From positions 1 through 64,000 of the forward strand of contig DLNC01000040.1 of NCBI GenBank assembly GCA_002478265.1: 64,000 nt of DNA, written 5' to 3'. The notes under the pieces are model-generated. The model searched no databases. It was given only the letters and a program-made list of their open reading frames with translations, and was not told where the DNA came from. Below are positions 36,716 through 44,121 of the stretch, piece by piece (the stretch's first letter is position 1; every line of letters begins with the position of its first letter). The DNA is from Syntrophaceae bacterium UBA7520 (GTDB taxonomy: Bacteria; Desulfobacterota; Syntrophia; Syntrophales; Smithellaceae). The translations under genes and the position numbers were made by a program.

Positions 36716-36785
36716 TACTTATAATTTCAGCAGCTTACCAGTTTTTAGCGACTTTCTTTAGCGGTGCAAAGAATAGTTGTAAATA
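36716..36785 (-). pseudogene. Ghost of an integrase 3' end
   Basis: The last ~70 bases closely match the 3' end of the island 1 integrase at 16303-16370: both share GTAAGCTGCTGAAATTATAA directly next to the att repeat, with scattered changes before it. The rest of the gene is gone. It shows that island 2 once had a related integrase in the same place. Confidence 0.7.
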
Positions 36786-37133
36786 ATTTAAATTCAATAA
36801 AATCAATTAATTAGCTGTTAAGAAACAAGGATACACCCGCCGCCGATAAAAATGTAGCAATTATAGATACTTAGCGTCTCTTGATGCATTTTTTTAATTG
36901 AATAAAGTGTTGCCATTTTTATAATCTCTTTTTATTTTATGTCACATTAAATTTCAATCGCTTGTAGGTTTCACGTGCAAGTCCACAGCCATAGTAAATA
37001 AATATTTTGATGATTATGGTTTGATATAAATAAAAGTTTGCATTCAGCGAAAGACATAAGTCTTAAAGGCCCTATTGCTCTCAAAATAATCTTCTTTAAA
37101 CTTCTAAAAATAACTAAAATTGCTTAAGCAGAA

Positions 37134-37277
37134 ATGACCCAGGCAGACCCCGGGAAAATAGATATCGGAAAGTTTAGCAACAAGTTAAGAGATGAACTCC
37201 TAAACAAAGTGATCGTTCATAGATTGAAAGAAGCTAAGTTATTAATTGAAAAGGGCACATGGAAAATAATAAGTTAG
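37134..37277 (+). CDS. Short ORF, possible gene fragment
   Basis: 47 aa, protein-like in composition (KIDIGKFSNKLRDELLNKV, then HRLKEAKLLIEKG). The last part recalls the first helix of HEPN domains, but the ORF ends there, so it could be a truncated gene. No good ribosome-binding site. The remaining sequence from 36786 to 37506 shows nothing else. Confidence 0.25.
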   Translation: MTQADPGKIDIGKFSNKLRDELLNKVIVHRLKEAKLLIEKGTWKIIS

Positions 37278-37506
37278 GCAGCTCATTGAATTACCACCCT
37301 CTGTCATCAAACGCGTAATCGAATCAAAATAAATTACGGAATTCCGACTTAAATAATGATATAATTTTATGAAATATATCAAAAAATAGCGCCAAACGGA
37401 GTAAAAATATTTAAAGAAAAGTTTATGATCTATTAAGCATAGTTGAGGCGAATTCAAAAGACACAAACTTGTACAAATTATCCAAAAAGAGAGGAGAAGC
37501 GAAATA

Positions 37507-38043
37507 ATGAAAGAAAACAACAGGACTTTCAAAAGAACATTAATCATTTGTGCTTGCGCCATCTTCACCTTATTAAATTCCGCCAATAGTGGGATGTCGG
37601 AAGAACGATATCGGGGAATACTTATTGTCGAGAAAGATGGAAAATATGAAATCGATAATAAAGATTATATTGAACTGACGTTGGATAAAGATACCGTGGA
37701 ATCGATGAGGGTGCACACAAAAGCGGCCCTTAAAGATGTAAAGTATGCAAACTGTCGGAAACTCGAAAGCGACGGCAGTAATTTTGCGAAATGGTTTTCT
37801 ATTGAATGTCGTTCTATTAAGGCGCACGACGGAAAATCCGCAGGTTGGCTCGATGTATATTTTGTCGATTCCTACGCGGGCATCTCGCCGGAAATCACCC
37901 CTAAATACGCAATGTATAAAAAGCTGAAAAATGTCTCAGAAGGGCTTGGCTTGGATGTGCCATCAAGAACGTTTGTAATCTATGCAGAAAGAAAGCCGAT
38001 TTTTGAGTTTTTCTGCTATCCGATAAAAGATAAAGACAAATAG
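37507..38043 (+). CDS. Exported protein, unknown
   Basis: 178 aa with an AGAGGAG ribosome-binding site. A signal peptide is clear: basic start (KENNRTFKR), hydrophobic core LIICACAIFTLLN, likely cut near residue 28-32. The mature part (GILIVEKDGKYEIDN onward) is probably beta-rich with three cysteines. No family recognised. First gene of the exported-protein cluster of island 2. Confidence 0.65.
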   Translation: MKENNRTFKRTLIICACAIFTLLNSANSGMSEERYRGILIVEKDGKYEIDNKDYIELTLDKDTVESMRVHTKAALKDVKYANCRKLESDGSNFAKWFSIECRSIKAHDGKSAGWLDVYFVDSYAGISPEITPKYAMYKKLKNVSEGLGLDVPSRTFVIYAERKPIFEFFCYPIKDKDK

Positions 38044-38275
38044 GCCAAAAATCATTAATTATGTGCATGCCTCATGTAAGGTGCTAAAATAGCAAAGAAA
38101 AGCGGTGGGGCAAATTTTGTGTAATATTAGCGGCATAAGCAGGGCAATGTGTTTCAAAGGCGTAAGGCAAAGCTACGCCTTTTGCTGAGCAAATAATAAA
38201 TTTAATCTTTCGGGAACAAATTCTTTTTGGGGATTGTCTAAGATATAAAAATGAACATTAAAGGGACGTGTATTT

Positions 38276-38479
38276 ATGATATCGTTAGCTGATCCGATAA
38301 TAATATTGTTCTTTTTGTTTCTTTTCTCTTTGCCTTATATTCTTGCTCTTATTGACATTCTGAGGAGCGATTTCGTGGGTAACAATAAGATAGTCTGGCT
38401 GCTCGCGGTGATTTTTGTTCCTTTTATCGGGGCTGTCGCATATTTTAGCTTCGGGAGGCAGCAGAAAATTTACGGATAA
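38276..38479 (+). CDS. PLDc_N-type small membrane protein
   Basis: 67 aa with two transmembrane helices. The YILALIDILRSDF segment and the C-terminal WLLAVIFVPFIGAVAYFSFG fit the PLDc_N domain found at the N-terminus of cardiolipin synthases and, alone, in many small membrane proteins. The free-standing role is unknown. Confidence 0.75.
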   Translation: MISLADPIIILFFLFLFSLPYILALIDILRSDFVGNNKIVWLLAVIFVPFIGAVAYFSFGRQQKIYG

Positions 38480-38678
38480 TAGATGGTGAAGATAAAGATT
38501 TGACCGGTGATTAGGAAGCTTTTTTACGTTGCCAAATGCAAAAGATGGCAAAAACGACAAAGGAGGTGACTTATAAGGCGTTGATGTCTGTTGGGTATCT
38601 CGTATATCAGGTAGTATGAAGAAAGGCGTGAATTAATTCAAAACATTCGTGTCCAAAAATTAAATTTAGGAGGGTAAA

Positions 38679-39161
38679 ATGAAAAATTCAAAAAAAAATA
38701 ATTATCTCATGTTGGTAATACTCATTGCTGCAATATGCATGTTCAATACTGCTCATGCGGCGGAATATCAGGCTCTCTGTACGAAGTGTAACTATAGCTG
38801 GGTAAGCAAAAGTAAACCCACAAAATGTCCCAACTGTGGGAACATAGCAATAACATACTCCGAAATCAGCAGTAAAAATAACATAGATGGCAAAAAGGAT
38901 TCATCTGTGGCAAGCGATACCGGGGTTGGGCAGGACGTTGCAGCGCCAGTTTCTTGCAGTGCGGCCAATGCCGTAAAGCCTATAGTTGTTGCACAGAAAA
39001 GCAACCCGTGCCCGGGAGGTGTCTATTGTGAGCATTATAGGTGTGGAGAGGCATTCTGCTGTCCCTGGGGGTATTTTTATTCCAACATCTGCACATGCAA
39101 ATGTTACAAAAACAGCGATGACGCCGGCGCCAATTGCAGCAACTATTTCAGGTGCAACTAA
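38679..39161 (+). CDS. Exported zinc-ribbon and cysteine-rich protein
   Basis: 160 aa, AGGAGG upstream. Signal peptide (NYLMLVILIAAICMFNTAHA, cut after AHA). A rubredoxin-like CTKC...CPNC ribbon lies at ~34-54, then a polar linker, then a C-terminal cluster of about 12 cysteines (CPGGVYCEHYRCGEAFCC and onward). The C-terminal part resembles disulfide-rich domains rather than a metal enzyme. It shares the CxCKCY...C signature with the 92-aa gene at 42568. Function unknown. Confidence 0.65.
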   Translation: MKNSKKNNYLMLVILIAAICMFNTAHAAEYQALCTKCNYSWVSKSKPTKCPNCGNIAITYSEISSKNNIDGKKDSSVASDTGVGQDVAAPVSCSAANAVKPIVVAQKSNPCPGGVYCEHYRCGEAFCCPWGYFYSNICTCKCYKNSDDAGANCSNYFRCN

Positions 39162-39177
39162 CCTATGGGCAAATTTT

Positions 39178-39354
39178 AAATACGATCGAGGTCTGGCTGC
39201 CGTGGAAATGGTTAAAAAATGCAAAAGGCAGCAAGCTGCTCTGGAGACATCCAGGACTGCAATAGGCTCTGAAGTAATCCAGATATTGAGAAAAGGTGAG
39301 AAAATTCTTAATCTACAGAAAGATATGATTAAAAATATTCACGGAGGGGAAGAT
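39178..39354 (+). pseudogene. Decayed helical secreted-protein gene, copy A
   Basis: Reading frame: KYDRGLAAVEMVKKCKRQQA, then LETSRTAIGSEVIQILRKGE to IKNIHGGED. No start or signal peptide is left; the upstream part is fused to unrelated sequence. It ends in the leader of the following exported gene. Compared with copy B at 40135 it keeps an extra 28 bases. Confidence 0.55.
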
Positions 39355-39355
39355 T

Positions 39356-40036
39356 ATGAAAATAGCCAAAATATTTATTTTTTCAGTTGTTTTCATCTTT
39401 TTGACAATTTTATTTGCGGGTTCTGTTAAGGCGGATAAATGTATAGATGACTGCGTCGATAAATCCCTCAAGAGTGGCTTATACGGAAAAGAGTATTCAA
39501 ACTATTTTGCGAACTGTATGAAACAGTGCCCCCAGAAAAAGTCATCCGGACCAGATGGGTTTTGCGGCGTGCCTTGGGGCGCAACCAAGCAACAGATTGA
39601 TAATATAATGAAGGAGAAAGGATTTTCATCTCTTAACTCTAAGATACCTGGAAGACCAAGCTACGATGGCACATTTTCAGACTATCCTGCTGCTGAACTT
39701 CACTTTGATGTAAGGCATAACATATTTTTTGCGGGATATGCAGAGATTTGCCCTGCACGTCCTGGCTATCATCCTGATTGTGTGCTGCCCTGTTCCGAAG
39801 ATATGGTAAAAAAGTTCACCGAGAAGTACGGTCAGCCGTCAAGAATAGAAAAATCTTTAGAAATCAACACTTTCCATATATGGGAAAATTTGCAGGATGC
39901 TTCTTCATCAGATAATATCGCGATTCGGGTCTGGACTCGAATACCGAATAGTCTCAACGCTGGCTTCGTTCGCATAGTATATACAAATAACAGGTTATCG
40001 GAACGTCTGAAGCAGAAAGATAAGGATGAGATCTAA
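39356..40036 (+). CDS. Exported twin-CX3C, WG-motif protein (paralogue 1)
   Basis: 226 aa, GGAGG 8 nt upstream. Signal peptide (FSVVFIFLTILFAGSVKA, cut after VKA). Mature N-terminus: CIDDC ... CMKQC, two CX3C motifs 20 residues apart, a spacing that forms disulfide-linked helical hairpins in known twin-CX3C proteins. Then SGPDGFCGVPWGATKQQ starts a ~150-residue domain with a later FTEKYGQPSR segment. Nearly identical N-terminal half to the gene at 40411. Unknown function, presumably periplasmic. Confidence 0.7.
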   Translation: MKIAKIFIFSVVFIFLTILFAGSVKADKCIDDCVDKSLKSGLYGKEYSNYFANCMKQCPQKKSSGPDGFCGVPWGATKQQIDNIMKEKGFSSLNSKIPGRPSYDGTFSDYPAAELHFDVRHNIFFAGYAEICPARPGYHPDCVLPCSEDMVKKFTEKYGQPSRIEKSLEINTFHIWENLQDASSSDNIAIRVWTRIPNSLNAGFVRIVYTNNRLSERLKQKDKDEI

Positions 40037-40134
40037 TTTTATTAATTTTCATCCAAAACGAGCAAGCACAGGGTCCAGGGAATGTACTTCAAAATATCAA
40101 GTCGGCAAATGCAATAAATGAAAGGAGATTTAAA

Positions 40135-40401
40135 ATGATCAGAGAAAAGAATAACAAAGTTAAAAAAATCAGCATGATGTGTCTTTTCTCCATCCTCTTT
40201 CTGGTGATGTCCGTTTTTTTCCACCGTAAATGCCGCGACTGTACCCGAATAGGCAAGAAAGTATTTCGTCCGAGGTATGGGTGCCGTGGAGATGGTCAAA
40301 GAATGCAAAAGGCAGCAAGCTGTTCTGGAGACATCCAGATATTGAGAAAAAGTGAGAAAATTCTTAATCTACAGAAAGATATGATTAAAAATATTCACTG
40401 A
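40135..40401 (+). pseudogene. Decayed helical secreted-protein gene, copy B
   Basis: It begins with an intact signal-peptide start (MIREKNNKVKKISMMCLF). At a run of seven Ts (40214-40220) the frame breaks; the next frame continues FFSTVNAATVPE, a TAG, then ARKYFVRGMGAVEMVKECKR, homologous to copy A. A 28-base stretch present in copy A is missing here, between two ATCCAG words, which breaks the frame again. Copy B shows the original gene was an exported, helical protein with an export signal ending in VNAA. Confidence 0.6.
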
Positions 40402-40410
40402 GGTGAAATA

Positions 40411-41091
40411 ATGAAAATAGGTAAAATAATTTCTTTTGCGGTCATTTTTATCTTTTTAACAATTTGCTTTGCGGGTTCTGTTAAGGCAGATAAATGTATA
40501 GATGACTGCGTCCAAAAAGCCAACAAGAGTGGCTATTACGGGAAAGAGTACTCAAGCTATTTTGGCAACTGTATAAAACAGTGCCCCCAGAAAAAGTCAT
40601 CCGGACCAGACGGGTTTTGCGGCATAAAATGGGGAGAATCTCGTAAAGCAATTTTAGAGTCCATAAAGGCTAGCGGCTGGCAAATCATAATTGATAGGCC
40701 GGGGGAAATACAATGTGGCGGATTATTCAATGGGCAGCCGGCTTACTTAAAATTTATTATTTATAAGGATTCTTTCGTAACCGGTGTAGCCAGCACTGCT
40801 GTTGTCAGCGTGAATAACATGGGCTGGGCAGAAATCAGTTATAAAAATATAGTCGAAGATTTGGGGAAAAAATACGGTCCTCCGGGAAAAGATGTTATTA
40901 ATAAAGATTATTTATATTCAGAATGGACGTTCTTTAATGCCGTTACTAAAGACAATTTGCTTATTAGAGTCACGTTTCCAAAATATTCCTCTTTCATAGA
41001 CTATGACAGACCAGGAGAGTATATGACTGCAGTAGTCGTACAATACGAAAATGACAGTCTTCGAGAGAGGTTAAGGGAAAGTGATCTCTAG
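40411..41091 (+). CDS. Exported twin-CX3C, WG-motif protein (paralogue 2)
   Basis: 226 aa. Signal peptide (FAVIFIFLTICFAGSVKA). CIDDC ... CIKQC twin CX3C, then SGPDGFCGIKWGESRKA and a C-terminal domain with DLGKKYGPPGKD. The first ~85 residues are almost the same as in the gene at 39356, but the C-terminal domain has diverged strongly: a recent duplication with uneven change or domain exchange. The upstream leader TTAAAAATATTCAC is also duplicated. Confidence 0.7.
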   Translation: MKIGKIISFAVIFIFLTICFAGSVKADKCIDDCVQKANKSGYYGKEYSSYFGNCIKQCPQKKSSGPDGFCGIKWGESRKAILESIKASGWQIIIDRPGEIQCGGLFNGQPAYLKFIIYKDSFVTGVASTAVVSVNNMGWAEISYKNIVEDLGKKYGPPGKDVINKDYLYSEWTFFNAVTKDNLLIRVTFPKYSSFIDYDRPGEYMTAVVVQYENDSLRERLRESDL

Positions 41092-41245
41092 ATTGCTTAA
41101 ATTATTATTTACATGCATAAATAGTTCAGAACGCGCAAATGAGTCTGATTGTTTTCTTGCGTTCTCAAACGGTTTTCTCATGCCGTGAAAAATTAAGATT
41201 CTAAAGCTTAACGAGCCAAATAAACATAATCAAGGAGGTTTCAAA

Positions 41246-41695
41246 ATGAAAAAAAGTATATTCTTCATTTATTTATTTGCAGTTATGTCAATGTCTTTCG
41301 TATATTGTGTAGCAGCATGGGCGGATTGCGGATCAGATTGTGTGGACAAATGCAAATCATATGGCTCCGGAAAGGGATATGCGGACTGTATGGAAAATTG
41401 CCTCAAGAGTTGCCTTGATAACGATCCGCCGAAGGTTCCTTCTGTCCCCGAGCCGAAACCTGTTACGCCACCAGAAAAAAAATCCGAGAGCAATAAGATG
41501 ATTATCCTTGCCCAGAATGCAAACTATGTCGCCTGCTACAAAAATGTTGATATGAAATCAGTTCTTTTCCGGTGGTGTCCTATAGGTAAGCCTTGGACAC
41601 CAACAAATGATAGCAGAAATTTATGTTATACAACATCGGAAGATTGCGCCAAGGCCGAAATGCCGCAATCTTGGTGCATCAAGTGCGGAGAATAA
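41246..41695 (+). CDS. Exported twin-CX3C proline-rich protein
   Basis: 149 aa, AAGGAGG upstream. Signal peptide (IYLFAVMSMSFVYCVAAWA). Twin CX3C again, CGSDC ... CMENC, with a further CLKSC, then a proline-rich linker (PPKVPSVPEPKPVTPPEKK) and a C-terminal domain with six cysteines (ACYKNVD, RWCPIGKPW, LCYTTSEDC, WCIKC). It shares the N-terminal module with the genes at 39356 and 40411 but a different payload domain. Unknown function. Confidence 0.65.
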   Translation: MKKSIFFIYLFAVMSMSFVYCVAAWADCGSDCVDKCKSYGSGKGYADCMENCLKSCLDNDPPKVPSVPEPKPVTPPEKKSESNKMIILAQNANYVACYKNVDMKSVLFRWCPIGKPWTPTNDSRNLCYTTSEDCAKAEMPQSWCIKCGE

Positions 41696-41770
41696 CAAGC
41701 AGAAACAAAGGAATAAAGCATCATGATTGATTACCCGGAAATATCAACTTTTATATGAAGGAGGTGTGAT

Positions 41771-42448
41771 TTGACAAAAGAATCCCCAAAAAAAAGATCA
41801 CAGATGGCGAAATGGTCTTTATTTATCGGAATTATTTCTATCCCCCTATGGTATTTTATCTTTACTTCCACTGTCAACTTTCCTCTTTTGTTGTGTCTTC
41901 CTATAGTCATGTCCCTTTCAGGATTAATCCTCGGGCAGGCAGCTCTTTTCAGGATTAAGCGCGGGCCAGAAAAATTCTCGGGTAAAAATGTCGCCAGGCT
42001 CGGAACTTTCATTTCCGCCGCCGCTTTTATTATCATCGTGCTCGGGACTTGCAGTGTTCCAAATTACTTGCATGATCGGGCGGCGGAACGCGCATTGCTT
42101 GAGGCCAAACCTCATCTGCAGGCCATTGCGGAAGCGGAAAAAAAGTATCAAGAGCTAAATAAGGAGTATTGTTCGGCTCCGCTGAATCCGCGGGAGATAG
42201 GTATTGAGTGGGCCGATGATACAAGCTGGAAAGCTCTGGGCTGGAAACCCCAGGACATCAGAAATGAATGTTCCTGTCAATATGGCGCATGTGTGCAAGC
42301 AGGACATTTTATTGCCGTTGCCAACTGCGCGTGCCCATCAATATTGGGACCGATATATAAGGGGTGGCAGATTGATGAGGCCGGAAAGATAGGACCTCTC
42401 GTGGGAGCCAATAAATCATATTCTCAAATATTTTGCTTGGACAAATGA
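41771..42448 (+). CDS. Membrane-anchored protein with DUF4190-like N-terminus
   Basis: 225 aa, TTG start with GGAGGTG just upstream. Two transmembrane segments (residues ~14-60 and ~80-100) frame GLILGQAALFRIKRGP, similar to DUF4190-type helices. A helical stalk (ALLEAKPHLQAIAEAEKKYQ) and a soluble C-terminal domain with cysteines (CSCQYGACVQ, NCACPS) follow, resembling pilin-like periplasmic domains. Function unknown. Confidence 0.6.
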   Translation: MTKESPKKRSQMAKWSLFIGIISIPLWYFIFTSTVNFPLLLCLPIVMSLSGLILGQAALFRIKRGPEKFSGKNVARLGTFISAAAFIIIVLGTCSVPNYLHDRAAERALLEAKPHLQAIAEAEKKYQELNKEYCSAPLNPREIGIEWADDTSWKALGWKPQDIRNECSCQYGACVQAGHFIAVANCACPSILGPIYKGWQIDEAGKIGPLVGANKSYSQIFCLDK

Positions 42449-42567
42449 AGTTGATATATCAAATGCAGCCAGGGAGTGCGGTGAAAGTAAAACTTTTCCA
42501 TTTAATACCGTTTATTTCAAAAAAATATAAAAATGTTTTTACGCTAACTAAAAAAGGAGGGAAAAGT

Positions 42568-42846
42568 ATGAAGAATAAAGTTGTTTATATCATTTTGTTT
42601 TTTATGATTGTCGCGTTTACGGGATTGTTTTTTATTTCGGACGCAGCACAGGACGCAGCACAATCAGGTAAAATGTTATTCTGTACAAGATGCGTCTGCC
42701 CGGGTGAAGCAGAGTATAAAAATTACTATTGCGATTCTTCAAACCCTTACTTTAGCTATTGTGATTGTAAATGTTATGCCAAGAAAAAGTATGACACATC
42801 AAAGCCGGGTGGGTGTAATGCTTGGGCAGATTGCAAAGATGAATAA
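42568..42846 (+). CDS. Small exported cysteine-rich protein
   Basis: 92 aa from ATG 42568 after AAGGAGG; the longer upstream frame is not needed. Signal peptide (YIILFFMIVAFTGLFFISDA) then a ~60-residue domain with nine cysteines (CTRCVCPG, YYCDSSNPYFSYCDCKCY, GCNAWADC). The end matches the C-terminal part of the protein at 38679 (CTCKCYKNSD...NCSNYFRC). Likely a disulfide-stabilised secreted mini-protein. Confidence 0.6.
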   Translation: MKNKVVYIILFFMIVAFTGLFFISDAAQDAAQSGKMLFCTRCVCPGEAEYKNYYCDSSNPYFSYCDCKCYAKKKYDTSKPGGCNAWADCKDE

Positions 42847-42908
42847 TTACTATATGGGTTCTTAATCGAAAGAAATAAATAATTAGAATATTCACGGAGG
42901 TGAAGATT

Positions 42909-43502
42909 ATGAAAATAGGCAAAATAATTTCTTTTACATGCATTTTTATCTTTTTGACAATTTTCTTCGTTCAAAGCATATGGGCACAGCAAGGTCGCTC
43001 AAGTGCCGATGGTTTTGTGGGTGTTCCCTGGGGCAGTACCAGGGAACAGACGAAATCAATTCTGCAAAAGAAAGGATATAGTCTCATTACAAATAAAGCA
43101 CCGTTTTGGGCCGATGCCGATCTTTACAGAGGGTCATTTGCTGATCAAACAGCCGATCTTTACTTTCACTATGGCGGCACAGATTATTTTTCTTCCGGAC
43201 AAGCTTATTTGGTTGGATTTAAAGGTCAGGGGACAGATATTGCTTTGGTTGGTTATTATACCGTTGTAAAATTAATAAAAGCTAAATACGGAGATTGTGA
43301 TAGGGAAATCAGTACGTACAGCGAGGAACACGGAAAAGGATTTGTTTGCTCGTGGGAGAATATTAAAACAAGCAAACCACCTTATGGAATTGTATCTATT
43401 GGTGTTCAAGCTGGAGCTATTGTGGATCCTTCACTTGGTCGTTCAACGACTGGAGTTCAAATTCGCTATTCATATGAAAAATATGAAAGAGGAGATATCT
43501 AA
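42909..43502 (+). CDS. Exported WG-motif protein (paralogue 3)
   Basis: 197 aa from ATG 42909 (GGAGG 8 nt upstream; a GTG at 42900 overlaps that site). Signal peptide (FTCIFIFLTIFFVQSIWA). It lacks the twin-CX3C module and goes straight to SSADGFVGVPWGSTREQ and the ~150-residue domain, with LIKAKYGDCDRE near the end. It shares the leader ATATTCACGGAGG with the gene at 39356, so it belongs to the same duplication series. Confidence 0.65.
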   Translation: MKIGKIISFTCIFIFLTIFFVQSIWAQQGRSSADGFVGVPWGSTREQTKSILQKKGYSLITNKAPFWADADLYRGSFADQTADLYFHYGGTDYFSSGQAYLVGFKGQGTDIALVGYYTVVKLIKAKYGDCDREISTYSEEHGKGFVCSWENIKTSKPPYGIVSIGVQAGAIVDPSLGRSTTGVQIRYSYEKYERGDI

Positions 43503-43552
43503 ATAGTAGAAATTAAATTTTGCCAAAACTTTTTCTTTTGTTTATAGGAGCC

Positions 43553-43780
43553 GGGATGCGTTTCCATTCAGGAGGCATTAATAATTCAAAAAATGGGAAG
43601 TTCTTATGTATGCTTTTAGGAAAAAGAAATAGGCTCACTTGAAAACGGAAATATGCCGATATGGTTATTTGGGACAAAGATTTTTACAGCGTTTCGGAAA
43701 ACCAAACAAAAGACGTAAAAGCGGTCATGACCTTTGTCGGAGGAAAAACCGTGTATGAAAGAAAAACATTTAAATGTTTA
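43553..43780 (+). pseudogene. 3' fragment of a duplicate amidohydrolase gene
   Basis: About 230 bases match the 3' end of the intact gene (about 45655-45876), including PDMVIWDKDFYSVSENQ-like coding sequence and VYERK at the end. Similarity continues for about 120 bases past the stop (TAAATATTTATGCGCCAA versus the matching AATATTTATGCGCTAA). The 5' four-fifths is missing. It shows a tandem duplication followed by deletion. Confidence 0.75.
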
Positions 43781-44121
43781 ATTGTTTGTAGCAATTGATT
43801 GTAAATAAATATTTATGCGCCAAGGATATTTATTTTTACATCAAAATGTTGTAAAAATTACAAAGATAAGAAACAGCATTAACAGGAGGTAGCTAATGCT
43901 GCACCTAGAAAGTCACGATAGCGATTAGTCTTCAGAAGTGGCTGCTACGGTGTGAAAGAGAATAAAGTATATTTGCAAGTTTGCTTAGTGCTTGGTATTG
44001 GATATTATATAATCACTTCTTTTGTAAATACATCTGCTTGACCAGGCAATACCTGCCAATTATAATTAAACCATACAAATCAAGCTCCAGACATAATTAT
44101 AGCGCAAAGGAGAATTACTGT

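Noticed and set aside
38986..39429. 147-codon plus-strand ORF overlapping two exported-protein genes
   Set aside because: Its first half is a shadow of the gene at 38679; only the middle part is protein-like and is annotated as a decayed gene copy.
43896..43928. Tiny ORF (MLHLESHDSD) after AGGAGGTAGCTA
   Set aside because: Only ten codons and not protein-like beyond that; it lies in the tail of the amidohydrolase duplication and may be a relic start, but cannot be supported as a gene.
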